A stretch of 5,789 nt of DNA from Chryseobacterium gleum (lineage in GTDB: Bacteria; Bacteroidota; Bacteroidia; Flavobacteriales_D; Sanyastnellaceae). The DNA is taken from contig CALQJP020000172.1 in NCBI GenBank assembly GCA_943330925.2, positions 1 through 5,789 of the forward strand, read 5' to 3'. Under the pieces are notes generated by a model. It had not been told where the DNA came from and did no database searches. It saw only the letters and a list, made by a program, of their open reading frames with translations. Positions 1 to 5,075 of this stretch are shown one piece after another (position 1 is the stretch's first letter; each line of letters begins with the position of its first letter). Both the position numbers and the translations under genes were made by a program.

Positions 1-65
1 AGGGATTGGGCGCTAATGATCGCGTTCCATATAAGGGCGAGTGTGAGGAGTAGTATTTGCTTCAT
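1..65 (-). CDS. N-terminus of a secreted or envelope protein (partial, cut by window edge)
   Basis: Read on the minus strand from an ATG at 65-63, the frame stays open to the window edge. It begins MKQ, continues through a hydrophobic stretch (ILLLTLALIW, then NAII) and reaches SAQS. This is a typical Sec signal peptide: a lysine near the start, a core of about 14 hydrophobic residues, and a small-residue region ending Ala-Gln, a common cleavage context in Bacteroidota. The mature protein lies outside the window, so its function cannot be named. There is no lipobox cysteine in the visible part, so a lipoprotein is less likely. No clear Shine-Dalgarno sequence precedes the ATG. A poor -7-like TATCTTCA lies at 98-91. 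The gene follows higA on the same strand, but the CTCTGTG hairpin separates them, so it is probably a separate unit. The signal-peptide reading is fairly secure; that this is an expressed gene rests on 21 codons only. Confidence 0.62.
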   Translation of the reverse strand, partial: MKQILLLTLALIWNAIISAQS

Positions 66-104
66 GACATAACAGCTTACAGATTAACGGTGAAGATAAG
101 AATG

Positions 105-170
105 TTTTTTTTTACCACAGAGAACACAGAGTTGAACTCTGTGTTCTCTGTGCCTCTGTGTTTCAAAAAA
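105..170. repeat. CTCTGTG/CACAGAG inverted heptamer repeat (long hairpin) downstream of higA
   Basis: Two CACAGAG units (116-122, 125-131) face three CTCTGTG units (137-143, 146-152, 154-160). Bases 116-133 and 135-152 are perfect reverse complements (18 bp) around a single central G, so RNA or extruded DNA would form a long stem with a tiny loop. A run of nine T (105-113) lies on the left and six A (165-170) on the right, which lengthens the symmetry. Neither strand has a U tract after the stem, so this is not a canonical intrinsic terminator. It starts about 12 bases after the higA stop and could still end or protect the higBA transcript. I recall similar CTCTGTG strings in intergenic regions of various environmental bacteria, so it is probably an interspersed element. 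Confidence 0.8.
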
Positions 171-172
171 TC

Positions 173-466
173 TCACCCAGGCAACTCCACCTGCAACTTG
201 ATTCTCGCCTGAAGCGCATTGAATATTCGAATTAGCGTATCGATTGTAACGTTCCCCGGATTGCTCTCCAGACGTGATATCTGCGACTTCTGAACCCCGA
301 TAAGGCGACCAAGTTCTTCCTGTGTGAGCTTGCGTTCCTTTCGCGTTTGCTTAATGGCGTTCCCGATGAGTTCCATCTGAAGATCGTATTCAAACTTGTC
401 GCGCGTCGGAGTGCCCACTTTACCGATGAGTTTATCCTGGACTTGATTGAGTGTGTAGGTCTTCAT
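173..466 (-). CDS. higA: HigA-like antitoxin, XRE-family helix-turn-helix repressor
   Basis: A 97-residue protein, a usual length for HigA-type antitoxins. Residues about 1-30 are a polar N-terminal extension. Residues about 34-88 form an HTH_3/Cro-CI domain: a first helix IGNAIKQTRKERK, the turn-helix LTQEELGRLIGV, and a recognition helix around VQKSQISRLES (58-68), followed by the typical SNPGNVTIDTLIRIFNAL segment. In this family the antitoxin binds and neutralises the RelE-fold toxin, and the pair represses its own promoter. The gene starts 11 bases after the toxin stop; AGGA (474-471) sits four bases before the ATG as a weak ribosome binding site. Toxin-first order is the higBA arrangement. 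The likely binding site is the 18-bp palindrome at 847-864. The family call is strong; the symbol is assigned by architecture, and a specific subfamily is not claimed. Confidence 0.9.
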   Translation of the reverse strand: MKTYTLNQVQDKLIGKVGTPTRDKFEYDLQMELIGNAIKQTRKERKLTQEELGRLIGVQKSQISRLESNPGNVTIDTLIRIFNALQARIKLQVELPG

Positions 467-477
467 GTTATCCTGTT

Positions 478-813
478 TTACTTTTCTATAAAATATTTTC
501 TCCGCAACATCATGGCTCGATCAATCTCCTTCGATGGCACTTTGCTTTCCTTCTTTACAAATGCATGTGTCGCAACCACCAATGTAGCATCGGGCGTTGA
601 CTTATCCCAAAAAGCCAGCAAGCGATAGTGCTTGCCTTGATAAAGCGTTCTAAACTCCCAAATTTCTCCTGTGAGTTTTTTAAATAGCTCCGGGTTTAGC
701 TCCACTTGCGCTCTGCGCATGTTGTAAATTATTTTCTCATAGTGCTTCCTATCCAACTCACGCAAAAAGTTGAATGCCTCTTCGAGAAACAGGATTTCAA
801 AAAGCGGCCCCAT
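478..813 (-). CDS. higB: HigB/RelE-like toxin, phage-derived Gp49-like family
   Basis: A 111-residue protein resembling the Gp49-like (PF05973) branch of the RelE/ParE toxins. Diagnostic stretches are the N-terminal helices with LEEAFNFLRELDRKHYEKI (about 10-28), the central strands TGEIWEFRTLYQGKHYRLL (48-66) and the basic FVKKESKVPSKEIDRA segment (85-100) before a C-terminal helix. Members are usually ribosome-dependent mRNA endoribonucleases. Basic and aromatic candidates for RNA contact include R55, K61, H62, R64, K87 and K88, but I cannot assign catalysis. Length is normal and there is no frameshift, so the toxin looks intact. The ATG at 813-811 is the first in frame after the candidate promoter, giving a leader of roughly 10-15 bases without a Shine-Dalgarno sequence. 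The downstream HTH gene begins 11 bases after the stop, so the two are very likely cotranscribed. Confidence 0.9.
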   Translation of the reverse strand: MGPLFEILFLEEAFNFLRELDRKHYEKIIYNMRRAQVELNPELFKKLTGEIWEFRTLYQGKHYRLLAFWDKSTPDATLVVATHAFVKKESKVPSKEIDRAMMLRRKYFIEK

Positions 814-832
814 GCTTCGAAGAATTGCTTAG

Positions 833-863
833 CGAATATACAAAAAGTTTCGTTATAACGAAA
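833..863 (-). promoter_or_regulatory. Candidate higBA promoter (Bacteroidota type)
   Basis: On the minus strand, TATATTCG (840-833) matches the Bacteroidota -7 consensus TAnnTTTG at all but one defined position. TTTC (863-860) sits 19 bases upstream, where the -33 TTTG is expected. Predicted transcription would start close to 829-825, about 12-16 bases before the higB ATG. The palindrome at 847-864 covers the -33 element and most of the spacer. The consensus is established for the phylum; use of this copy is inferred. Confidence 0.55.
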
Positions 864-864
864 C
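847..864. promoter_or_regulatory. Perfect 18-bp palindromic operator of the higBA module
   Basis: GTTTCGTTATAACGAAAC is a perfect palindrome with no spacer: two 9-base half-sites GTTTCGTTA and TAACGAAAC. By a simple 1-in-4^9 estimate, such a site is expected about 0.02 times in a window this size. It lies 33 bases upstream of the toxin start codon and overlaps the candidate -33 element, so a bound dimeric HigA would block RNA polymerase. One more exact half-site, TAACGAAAC, occurs at 959-967. Assigning it to HigA rests on position and symmetry, not on a known motif. Confidence 0.72.
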
Positions 865-1090
865 CTCCAACGGGTTTAATTACTTGGTCACACCTCCGAA
901 ATTCCGAATCGCAGAAATGCTGTGGAGTTCGATTGCTACGGTGTTCCAACCGGAACTTTAACGAAACTGTGCTTCGATAATAGGTTTCATGTCTCATGTT
1001 CAAGTGCATTTCGATCATTCAATCGAAGCACAAAACTCAAGCGCATACACGACATAAAAAACCTATAAAATATTCCGAATATGGGAATAG
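865..1090. other. Gene-free spacer between higB and the clpX-side repeat
   Basis: I see no credible gene in this 226-base stretch. The only sizeable open frame crossing it (minus, 1018-797) has no recognisable domain, would overlap the higBA promoter and the start of higB, and is discounted. Visible structure: GTTCC-AACC-GGAAC (943-956); the 11-base arms TGTGCTTCGAT (968-978) and ATCGAAGCACA (1022-1032); a competing 6-base arm TTCGAT (1010-1015); ATAGGTTT (980-987) facing AAACCTAT (1059-1066); and TATTCC/GGAATA (1071-1076, 1084-1089). No U tract follows a strong stem and no tRNA-like fold was seen. It may contain the clpX transcript end or a small RNA, but neither is shown. Confidence 0.5.
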
Positions 1091-1201
1091 GTGACCAATG
1101 ATTAATGACTAGTGACCAATGACGAATGAAATAACAAGGTGACTCCTTCGAAACTAGTCACTAGTCATTAGTCACTAGTCATTAATCATTAGCCACTATC
1201 A
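1091..1201. repeat. Heptad-repeat dyad, copy A (3' of clpX)
   Basis: The left arm is about five tandem 7-base units of consensus RTGAYYA (1091-1125: GTGACCA, ATGATTA, ATGACTA, GTGACCA, ATGACGA). A core of about 28 bases (1126-1153) contains ACAAGGTGACTCCTTCGA. The right arm is six inverted units of consensus YTARTCA (1154-1195), and a degenerate seventh (CTATCA, 1196-1201) supplies the clpX stop codon. The arms can pair into a long imperfect stem capped by the core. The same architecture with a related core in the same orientation recurs at 2438-2528. On the minus strand the array carries TGA, TAG and TAA in all frames. There is no terminal U tract. Confidence 0.88.
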
Positions 1202-2425
1202 AGCTACTTTCAGCTGACTCAACTTACTCCGCGAAAACTTCTCGCGTGCATACGTAAGCGTCACCTTGAATTCCTTCTCGTTGGAGGATGGCAACTCGTA
1301 CATCGCGTCGGTCATGATGGCTTCGCAGATGGAGCGCAAACCGCGCGCTCCGAGCTTGTATTCGATGGCTTTCTCAACGATGAAGTCGAGCACTTTCTTA
1401 TCGAAGGTGAGCTTCACTTCATCAATCTCGAACAAGCGCACATACTGCTTGATGAGGGCGTTCTTGGGCTCGGTGAGAATGCGGCGCAGCGTTTCTTCAT
1501 CGAGCGGATTGAGGTAGGTAATCACCGGGAAACGACCGATGAGCTCTGGGATCAATCCGAAGCGCTTCAAGTCGAGTGGTGAAATGTATTGCAGCCAGTT
1601 GCCGTCGTTTATCGTGTGGTTGCTGCTGTTGTATCCGATAACTGCGGTGTTTACTCGTCGCTCAATAATCTTGTCGATTCCATCGAACGCTCCTCCGCAA
1701 ATGAAGAGGATGTTCTTGGTGTTCACCTGAATCATTTTCTGTTCAGGGTGCTTGCGTCCGCCTTGCGGTGGCACGCTCACGGTTGCTCCTTCGAGCAGCT
1801 TCAGCAACGCCTGTTGAACGCCTTCGCCGCTCACGTCACGTGTGATGCTGGGGTTGTCGCTCTTGCGTGAAATCTTGTCGATCTCATCGATGAACACAAT
1901 GCCGCGCTCTGCCTTCGCTACATCAAAGTCGGCATCTTGCAGCAAGCGCGAAAGAATGCTCTCAACGTCTTCACCCACATAACCGGCTTCAGTAAGCACA
2001 GTCGCATCGGCAATGGCGAACGGAACTTTCAGCATGCGCGCAATGGTTTTCGCAAGCAACGTTTTCCCGGTGCCGGTTTCCCCTACCAGTATCACGTTCG
2101 ACTTATCGATGTCGACCGCGTGCTCATCTTTCTTCGCTGAATTGGTAATGCGCTTGTAGTGATTGTAAACGGCCACGCTCAGAAACTTCTTCGCTTCATC
2201 CTGACCGATGACATACTCATCCAGAAACTTCTTTACATCAATGGGCTTTTGCACTTGCAAGGCCGCATCGAGCTTGGGATCGGCAGTGGCAGCGCGCGCT
2301 TCCTCGGCCACAATCATGTTGGCCTGTGACGCGCAATCGGCGCAAATATGTCCGCTTATCCCCGCAATGAGGATGCTCACTTCACTTTTCTTGCGACCGC
2401 AAAACGAACAGCTGATTTCTTTCAT
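1199..2425 (-). CDS. clpX: ATP-dependent Clp protease ATP-binding subunit ClpX
   Basis: A 408-residue AAA+ unfoldase that delivers proteins to the ClpP peptidase in the cytoplasm; length is typical. In order: an N-terminal zinc-binding domain with C6/C9 and C28/C31; Walker A GETGTGKT (115-122); pore-1 loop GYVGED (148-153); Walker B IVFIDEID (176-183); RKH pore loop (224-226, in GGRKHPEQ); a ClpP-contact loop reading IGY (263-265) where E. coli has IGF; arginine-finger segment LIPELIGRFP with R298; and sensor 2 GARGLR (359-364). All catalytic elements are intact. The ATG at 2425-2423 is chosen because the zinc finger follows at once and a strong -7 element ends five bases upstream, implying a leaderless or nearly leaderless mRNA. 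No clpP is adjacent. Heptad dyads flank the gene on both sides. Confidence 0.98.
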   Translation of the reverse strand: MKEISCSFCGRKKSEVSILIAGISGHICADCASQANMIVAEEARAATADPKLDAALQVQKPIDVKKFLDEYVIGQDEAKKFLSVAVYNHYKRITNSAKKDEHAVDIDKSNVILVGETGTGKTLLAKTIARMLKVPFAIADATVLTEAGYVGEDVESILSRLLQDADFDVAKAERGIVFIDEIDKISRKSDNPSITRDVSGEGVQQALLKLLEGATVSVPPQGGRKHPEQKMIQVNTKNILFICGGAFDGIDKIIERRVNTAVIGYNSSNHTINDGNWLQYISPLDLKRFGLIPELIGRFPVITYLNPLDEETLRRILTEPKNALIKQYVRLFEIDEVKLTFDKKVLDFIVEKAIEYKLGARGLRSICEAIMTDAMYELPSSNEKEFKVTLTYAREKFSRSKLSQLKVA

Positions 2426-2429
2426 GGGG

Positions 2430-2459
2430 CAAAGATAATGAGTAGTGACTAGTGACCAA
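2430..2459 (-). promoter_or_regulatory. Candidate clpX promoter (TTGG-18-TATCTTTG)
   Basis: On the minus strand TATCTTTG (2437-2430) matches the Bacteroidota -7 consensus TAnnTTTG exactly. TTGG (2459-2456) lies 18 bases upstream as a 3-of-4 match to the -33 TTTG. Only CCCC separates the -7 element from the clpX ATG, so the start site would fall at or within a base or two of the start codon. The -33 element and the spacer are formed by the left arm of heptad dyad copy B. Confidence 0.65.
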
Positions 2460-2528
2460 TGACTAGTGACTAATGTGACAACGGTAATCCCTTCGACACG
2501 CTAGTCACTAGTCATTGGTCATTGGTCA
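2438..2528. repeat. Heptad-repeat dyad, copy B (between the guanylyltransferase gene and clpX)
   Basis: Five left units (2438-2472: ATGAGTA, GTGACTA, GTGACCA, ATGACTA, GTGACTA) share the RTGAYYA consensus of copy A. The core (2473-2500) contains ACAACGGTAATCCCTTCGA. Four inverted units follow (2501-2528: CTAGTCA twice, TTGGTCA twice). The core aligns to that of copy A with 15 of 18 positions identical and one inserted base, so the two copies are related and lie as direct repeats about 1.35 kb apart. The right end lies three bases from the guanylyltransferase stop codon and the left end abuts the clpX -7 element, so the dyad fills the whole intergenic gap. Confidence 0.88.
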
Positions 2529-2531
2529 CTC

Positions 2532-3620
2532 CTACGCCCACCCCTCTCCCTTCTGCATTTTCACATCGTTCACGAACTGCTTGATTTTCTGCTCGTCTTG
2601 CTTTTTACACACCAGCAGAATATCATCGGTGTCGACCACGATGTAGCCATTGAGTCCGTGTAATACGGCGAGTTTGCCTTCGGGTATGTTTACCACATTG
2701 TCGGCGCAGTTGTAGAGCACTACGTTCTTGCCCACCACTCCGTTTTCGTGAGAGTCTTGTGCCAGGTGTGTGTGCAAGGAACCCCATGTGCCGAGGTCGC
2801 TCCAGCCAAAGTCGCTGAGCACCACGTTCACGTTGCGGGCCTTTTCCATGATACCGTAGTCGATGGAGATATTTTCACACGCCGGGTAAACGCGGTCGAT
2901 GAACGCTTTCTCCTGCGGGGTTCCATACATGCCCTGCCCTTCGGAAAAGGTGCGGTACATATCGGGCAGGTGAATTTCAAAGGCATTCATGATGGCGTGC
3001 ATCGACCAGATGAAAATGCCGGAGTTCCAATAGAAATCGCCACTCTCTAGAAAGTCTTTCGCCAACTCGAGGCTGGGCTTCTCGGTAAATGTTTTTACGC
3101 GCTTCACCGTTTCGTGCGGAGCACCTTCTTCGTCTTCCCACTGTATGTAGCCATAACCGGTATCGGGGCGTGTGGGTTTAATGCCAAGGGTAACGAGGTT
3201 GCCGCTCTCATGCGCCTGATGAATGCTCGTGCGAATGGTATCGAGGAATTCATCGTTCTTCAAAATGAGGTGATCGCTTGGCGCCACGATGATATTGGCA
3301 TCGGGTTCACGCTCAGCAATCCAGAAAGCAGAATAAACAACGCAAGGCGCGGTGTTGCGCATGTGAGGTTCGCAGAGCACTTGCTCCGGCTTGAGGTCGG
3401 GCAATTGCTCGAGCACCAAATCCTTGTAGCGCTCATTGGTTACGACCAGTATATTTTCTTTCGGGCATATAGGCAGAAAGCGATCGTACGTCATTTGTAT
3501 CAGCGTGCGACCCACTCCCAGAATATCGTGAAATTGCTTGGGGAAAGCAGTGCGGCTCATGGGCCAAAAGCGGCTTCCAATGCCGCCCGCCATGATGACG
3601 CAGTAGTTCTTGTTGTTCAT
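2532..3620 (-). CDS. manC: Mannose-1-phosphate guanylyltransferase (GDP-mannose synthesis)
   Basis: A 362-residue nucleotidyltransferase that makes GDP-mannose from mannose 1-phosphate and GTP in the cytoplasm, feeding surface glycans and O-glycosylation. Visible motifs: the nucleotide-binding signature AGGIGSRFWPMSR (11-23) with FPKQF (26-30); EPHMRNTAP (84-92); PSDH (114-117); TGYGYI (154-159); FTEKP (178-182); WNSGIF (198-203); SIDYGIMEK (252-260); and FGWSDLGTW (271-279). After about 290 comes a short C-terminal beta segment. The cupin-like phosphomannose isomerase domain of the bifunctional ManC/AlgA enzymes (about 470 residues) is absent, so this is the short single-function form. The start is supported by AAGGA (3630-3626) five bases before the ATG and by the motif falling at residue 11. 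It is transcribed separately from, or read through from, the aminotransferase gene. The enzyme call is strong; the symbol is by analogy. Confidence 0.95.
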   Translation of the reverse strand: MNNKNYCVIMAGGIGSRFWPMSRTAFPKQFHDILGVGRTLIQMTYDRFLPICPKENILVVTNERYKDLVLEQLPDLKPEQVLCEPHMRNTAPCVVYSAFWIAEREPDANIIVAPSDHLILKNDEFLDTIRTSIHQAHESGNLVTLGIKPTRPDTGYGYIQWEDEEGAPHETVKRVKTFTEKPSLELAKDFLESGDFYWNSGIFIWSMHAIMNAFEIHLPDMYRTFSEGQGMYGTPQEKAFIDRVYPACENISIDYGIMEKARNVNVVLSDFGWSDLGTWGSLHTHLAQDSHENGVVGKNVVLYNCADNVVNIPEGKLAVLHGLNGYIVVDTDDILLVCKKQDEQKIKQFVNDVKMQKGEGWA

Positions 3621-3634
3621 GGTTTTCCTTGTTG

Positions 3635-3656
3635 CCTTGATGGTTGGAAATCAAGG
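3635..3656 (-). promoter_or_regulatory. Short hairpin in the guanylyltransferase gene leader
   Basis: CCTTGAT (3635-3641) and ATCAAGG (3650-3656) form a perfect 7-bp stem with an 8-base loop. It lies between the candidate -7 element (3669-3662) and the AAGGA ribosome binding site (3630-3626), so it would be near the 5' end of the mRNA. It could stabilise the message or tune initiation. It is too small to call a riboswitch. Confidence 0.4.
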
Positions 3657-3661
3657 GGGCG

Positions 3662-3669
3662 CAAAAATA
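3662..3669 (-). promoter_or_regulatory. Candidate -7 element for the guanylyltransferase gene
   Basis: TATTTTTG on the minus strand is an exact match to TAnnTTTG, 41 bases before the ATG. It predicts a leader of about 37 bases containing the 3635-3656 hairpin. No convincing TTTG was found 17-23 bases upstream; that position falls in the TAGGATTG repeats. The promoter is therefore plausible but incomplete. Confidence 0.45.
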
Positions 3670-3681
3670 GGGTGAATTTCC

Positions 3682-3720
3682 TAGGATTGTAGGAATGTAG
3701 GATTGCAGGATTATAGGGAG
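3682..3720. repeat. Octad tandem repeat TAGGATTG
   Basis: Four 8-base units, TAGGATTG, TAGGAATG, TAGGATTG and CAGGATTA (3682-3713), are followed by a partial unit TAGGGAG. It lies between the candidate promoter of the guanylyltransferase gene and the CAAC heptads. It is a separate short-period array with a different period (8) from its neighbour (7). No function is evident. Confidence 0.75.
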
Positions 3721-3723
3721 TGC

Positions 3724-3779
3724 CAACTTTCAACCCGCAACTTTCAACCTGCAACTTTCAACCTTCAACCTTCAACTTC
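3724..3779. repeat. Heptad tandem repeat CAACNNN overlapping the aminotransferase stop
   Basis: Eight consecutive 7-base units all begin CAAC: CAACTTT three times, CAACCTT twice, and CAACCCG, CAACCTG and CAACTTC once each. The last three units are inside the aminotransferase gene and encode its final residues; its TGA (3760-3758) is formed across the junction of two units. On the coding strand most units read as a variant of GTTGAAR, with TGA repeating every seven bases. Unlike the clpX-flanking arrays, it has no inverted arm. Confidence 0.9.
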
Positions 3780-5050
3780 GCCAGCGCCCCGCGCAGACTT
3801 TCAATCGACGCATGCACATCAGCAACAGTAGCCGTGCCTACCGACAAACGGTACCACACACTTTCTTTCGACGCACCAAATGCGCTAAAAGGCACCACGG
3901 CCAGCTTGGCTTCCTGGAGGAGGTATTGCGTAATCTGCGTTGTGTTTTCTATGGTATGGCCGTCAGGTGTTGTATAGCCCTTCAAATCGAATTTCACCGT
4001 CAGGTAAATGGCCGCCATCGGAGAAATTGCATCGACAGGAAAGCCTTCTGATTTGAGGGTTTGAATGCCGTTGTAAAAACCATTCAGTCGCTCTTCAATC
4101 TCCTCTTTGAATGAGGTGAGAAATGTATCAACCGCAGCTTGATTAGCAAGGTATTTCGCACTGGCAACTTGCTCTGCCTTGGGCGCCCAGGCGCCAACGT
4201 GACCCAGAATGCTCTTCATTTTGTCGATCACCTTGCGCGGACCAAAAGCCCAACCGACGCGCACGCCTGTAGCAGCAAGGCTCTTCGAAATTCCATCCAC
4301 GAAAATGGTATACGGACGCAGCTCCGGGCGCAATGAAACAGGATCGAAATGCTTCGCATCACCGTAACACAACACCGCATAGATCTGATCGTACATGAGG
4401 TAGAGTGGCTTCTCGTCGGGCGAGCGGCGTTTGTTTTCTTCCAAGACCAAATCGCAGATAGCCTCCAACTGTTCTTTTGAAAACACAGTACCTGTCGGAT
4501 TCAACGGCGAGCACAAAGCCAGCAGTGTTGCATCGGCCAGGTATGGACGCAACTCATCTGCTGTAGGTAAGAAGTTGTTTTCTGCCTTTGCTTCCACAAA
4601 CACTTGCTTCGCATGCGAGAGGTGCGTGTAATGGTTGTTGTTCCAGCTGGGTACAGGGAAAACGACCTTATCGCCCGGGTCTACAACCGCCTGAAAAATG
4701 GCGTAGATAATTGGACGAGCACCGCCGGCAATCAGAATTTCATCGGCTGCATATTCGAGCGATTGTTGCTTGGCGATAGCCGTTGCAACGACCTTTCGCA
4801 AATCCAACATACCATCGGCCGGCGGGTAGTTGGTTTCGTCGTTCATGTAAGCATCCACAATGGCCTGCTTGAGTTCGGTCGGTATCGGAAAAATTTTTGG
4901 ATCGAAATCACCAATAGTAAAGTTGTAGATTTTCTCTCCCTTAGCCATCAGCTCGCGTATTTCGCCAGCGAGTTTGATGATTTCAGAACCGATAAGATTT
5001 TCGGCCATGTGCGACACCCTATAGTTCGCGGGTGATGCTGTGTTACTCAT
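3758..5050 (-). CDS. Class I/II PLP-dependent aminotransferase (aspartate aminotransferase family)
   Basis: A 430-residue fold-type I aminotransferase. Motifs in order: NYPPADGMLDLRK (74-86), the usual substrate-loop YpxxxGxxxLR; AGGARPIIY (108-116) around the phosphate-binding turn; PSWNNNHY (134-141), with W136 as the ring-stacking aromatic; SPLNPTGTVF (181-190) with N184; YDQIYAVL (220-227) with D221 and Y224 contacting the pyridine ring; SKSLAATGVRVGW (255-267) with Schiff-base lysine K256 and R264; and YRLSVGT (400-406) with R401 as the expected carboxylate-binding arginine. The catalytic set is complete. The family transfers amino groups between amino acids and 2-oxo acids; the exact substrate cannot be read, so no symbol is given. 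M1 at 5050 is kept, though M15 is possible because the conserved part begins near residue 15. The last codons are built from the CAACNNN repeat. Confidence 0.94.
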   Translation of the reverse strand: MSNTASPANYRVSHMAENLIGSEIIKLAGEIRELMAKGEKIYNFTIGDFDPKIFPIPTELKQAIVDAYMNDETNYPPADGMLDLRKVVATAIAKQQSLEYAADEILIAGGARPIIYAIFQAVVDPGDKVVFPVPSWNNNHYTHLSHAKQVFVEAKAENNFLPTADELRPYLADATLLALCSPLNPTGTVFSKEQLEAICDLVLEENKRRSPDEKPLYLMYDQIYAVLCYGDAKHFDPVSLRPELRPYTIFVDGISKSLAATGVRVGWAFGPRKVIDKMKSILGHVGAWAPKAEQVASAKYLANQAAVDTFLTSFKEEIEERLNGFYNGIQTLKSEGFPVDAISPMAAIYLTVKFDLKGYTTPDGHTIENTTQITQYLLQEAKLAVVPFSAFGASKESVWYRLSVGTATVADVHASIESLRGALAKLKVEG

Positions 5051-5075
5051 AAACGCGTGAATAGAATTTGTAACG

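Noticed and set aside
797..1018. Open frame of 73 codons on the minus strand upstream of and overlapping higB
   Set aside because: It has no recognisable domain, covers the higBA promoter and operator, and overlaps the toxin start in another frame. Its composition looks like translated non-coding DNA.
1091..1201. CRISPR array, suggested by regular short repeats
   Set aside because: The repeats are 7 bases with no spacers between them, and the second half is inverted. CRISPR repeats are longer, direct, and separated by unique spacers.
1091..2528. Composite transposon with clpX as cargo
   Set aside because: The flanking elements encode no transposase, have no clear target-site duplication and lie as direct repeats around a core housekeeping gene. 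A pair of interspersed repeats is simpler.
3635..3656. Riboswitch in the guanylyltransferase gene leader
   Set aside because: The leader would be only about 37 bases with a single 7-bp stem, too small for any known aptamer.
3114..3692. Long plus-strand frame (192 codons) opposite the guanylyltransferase gene
   Set aside because: It is antisense to a gene with a complete set of conserved motifs, has no domain of its own, and is best explained by codon-position bias.
4604..5035. Plus-strand frame (143 codons) opposite the aminotransferase gene
   Set aside because: Antisense shadow of a well-supported enzyme gene, with no conserved motifs.
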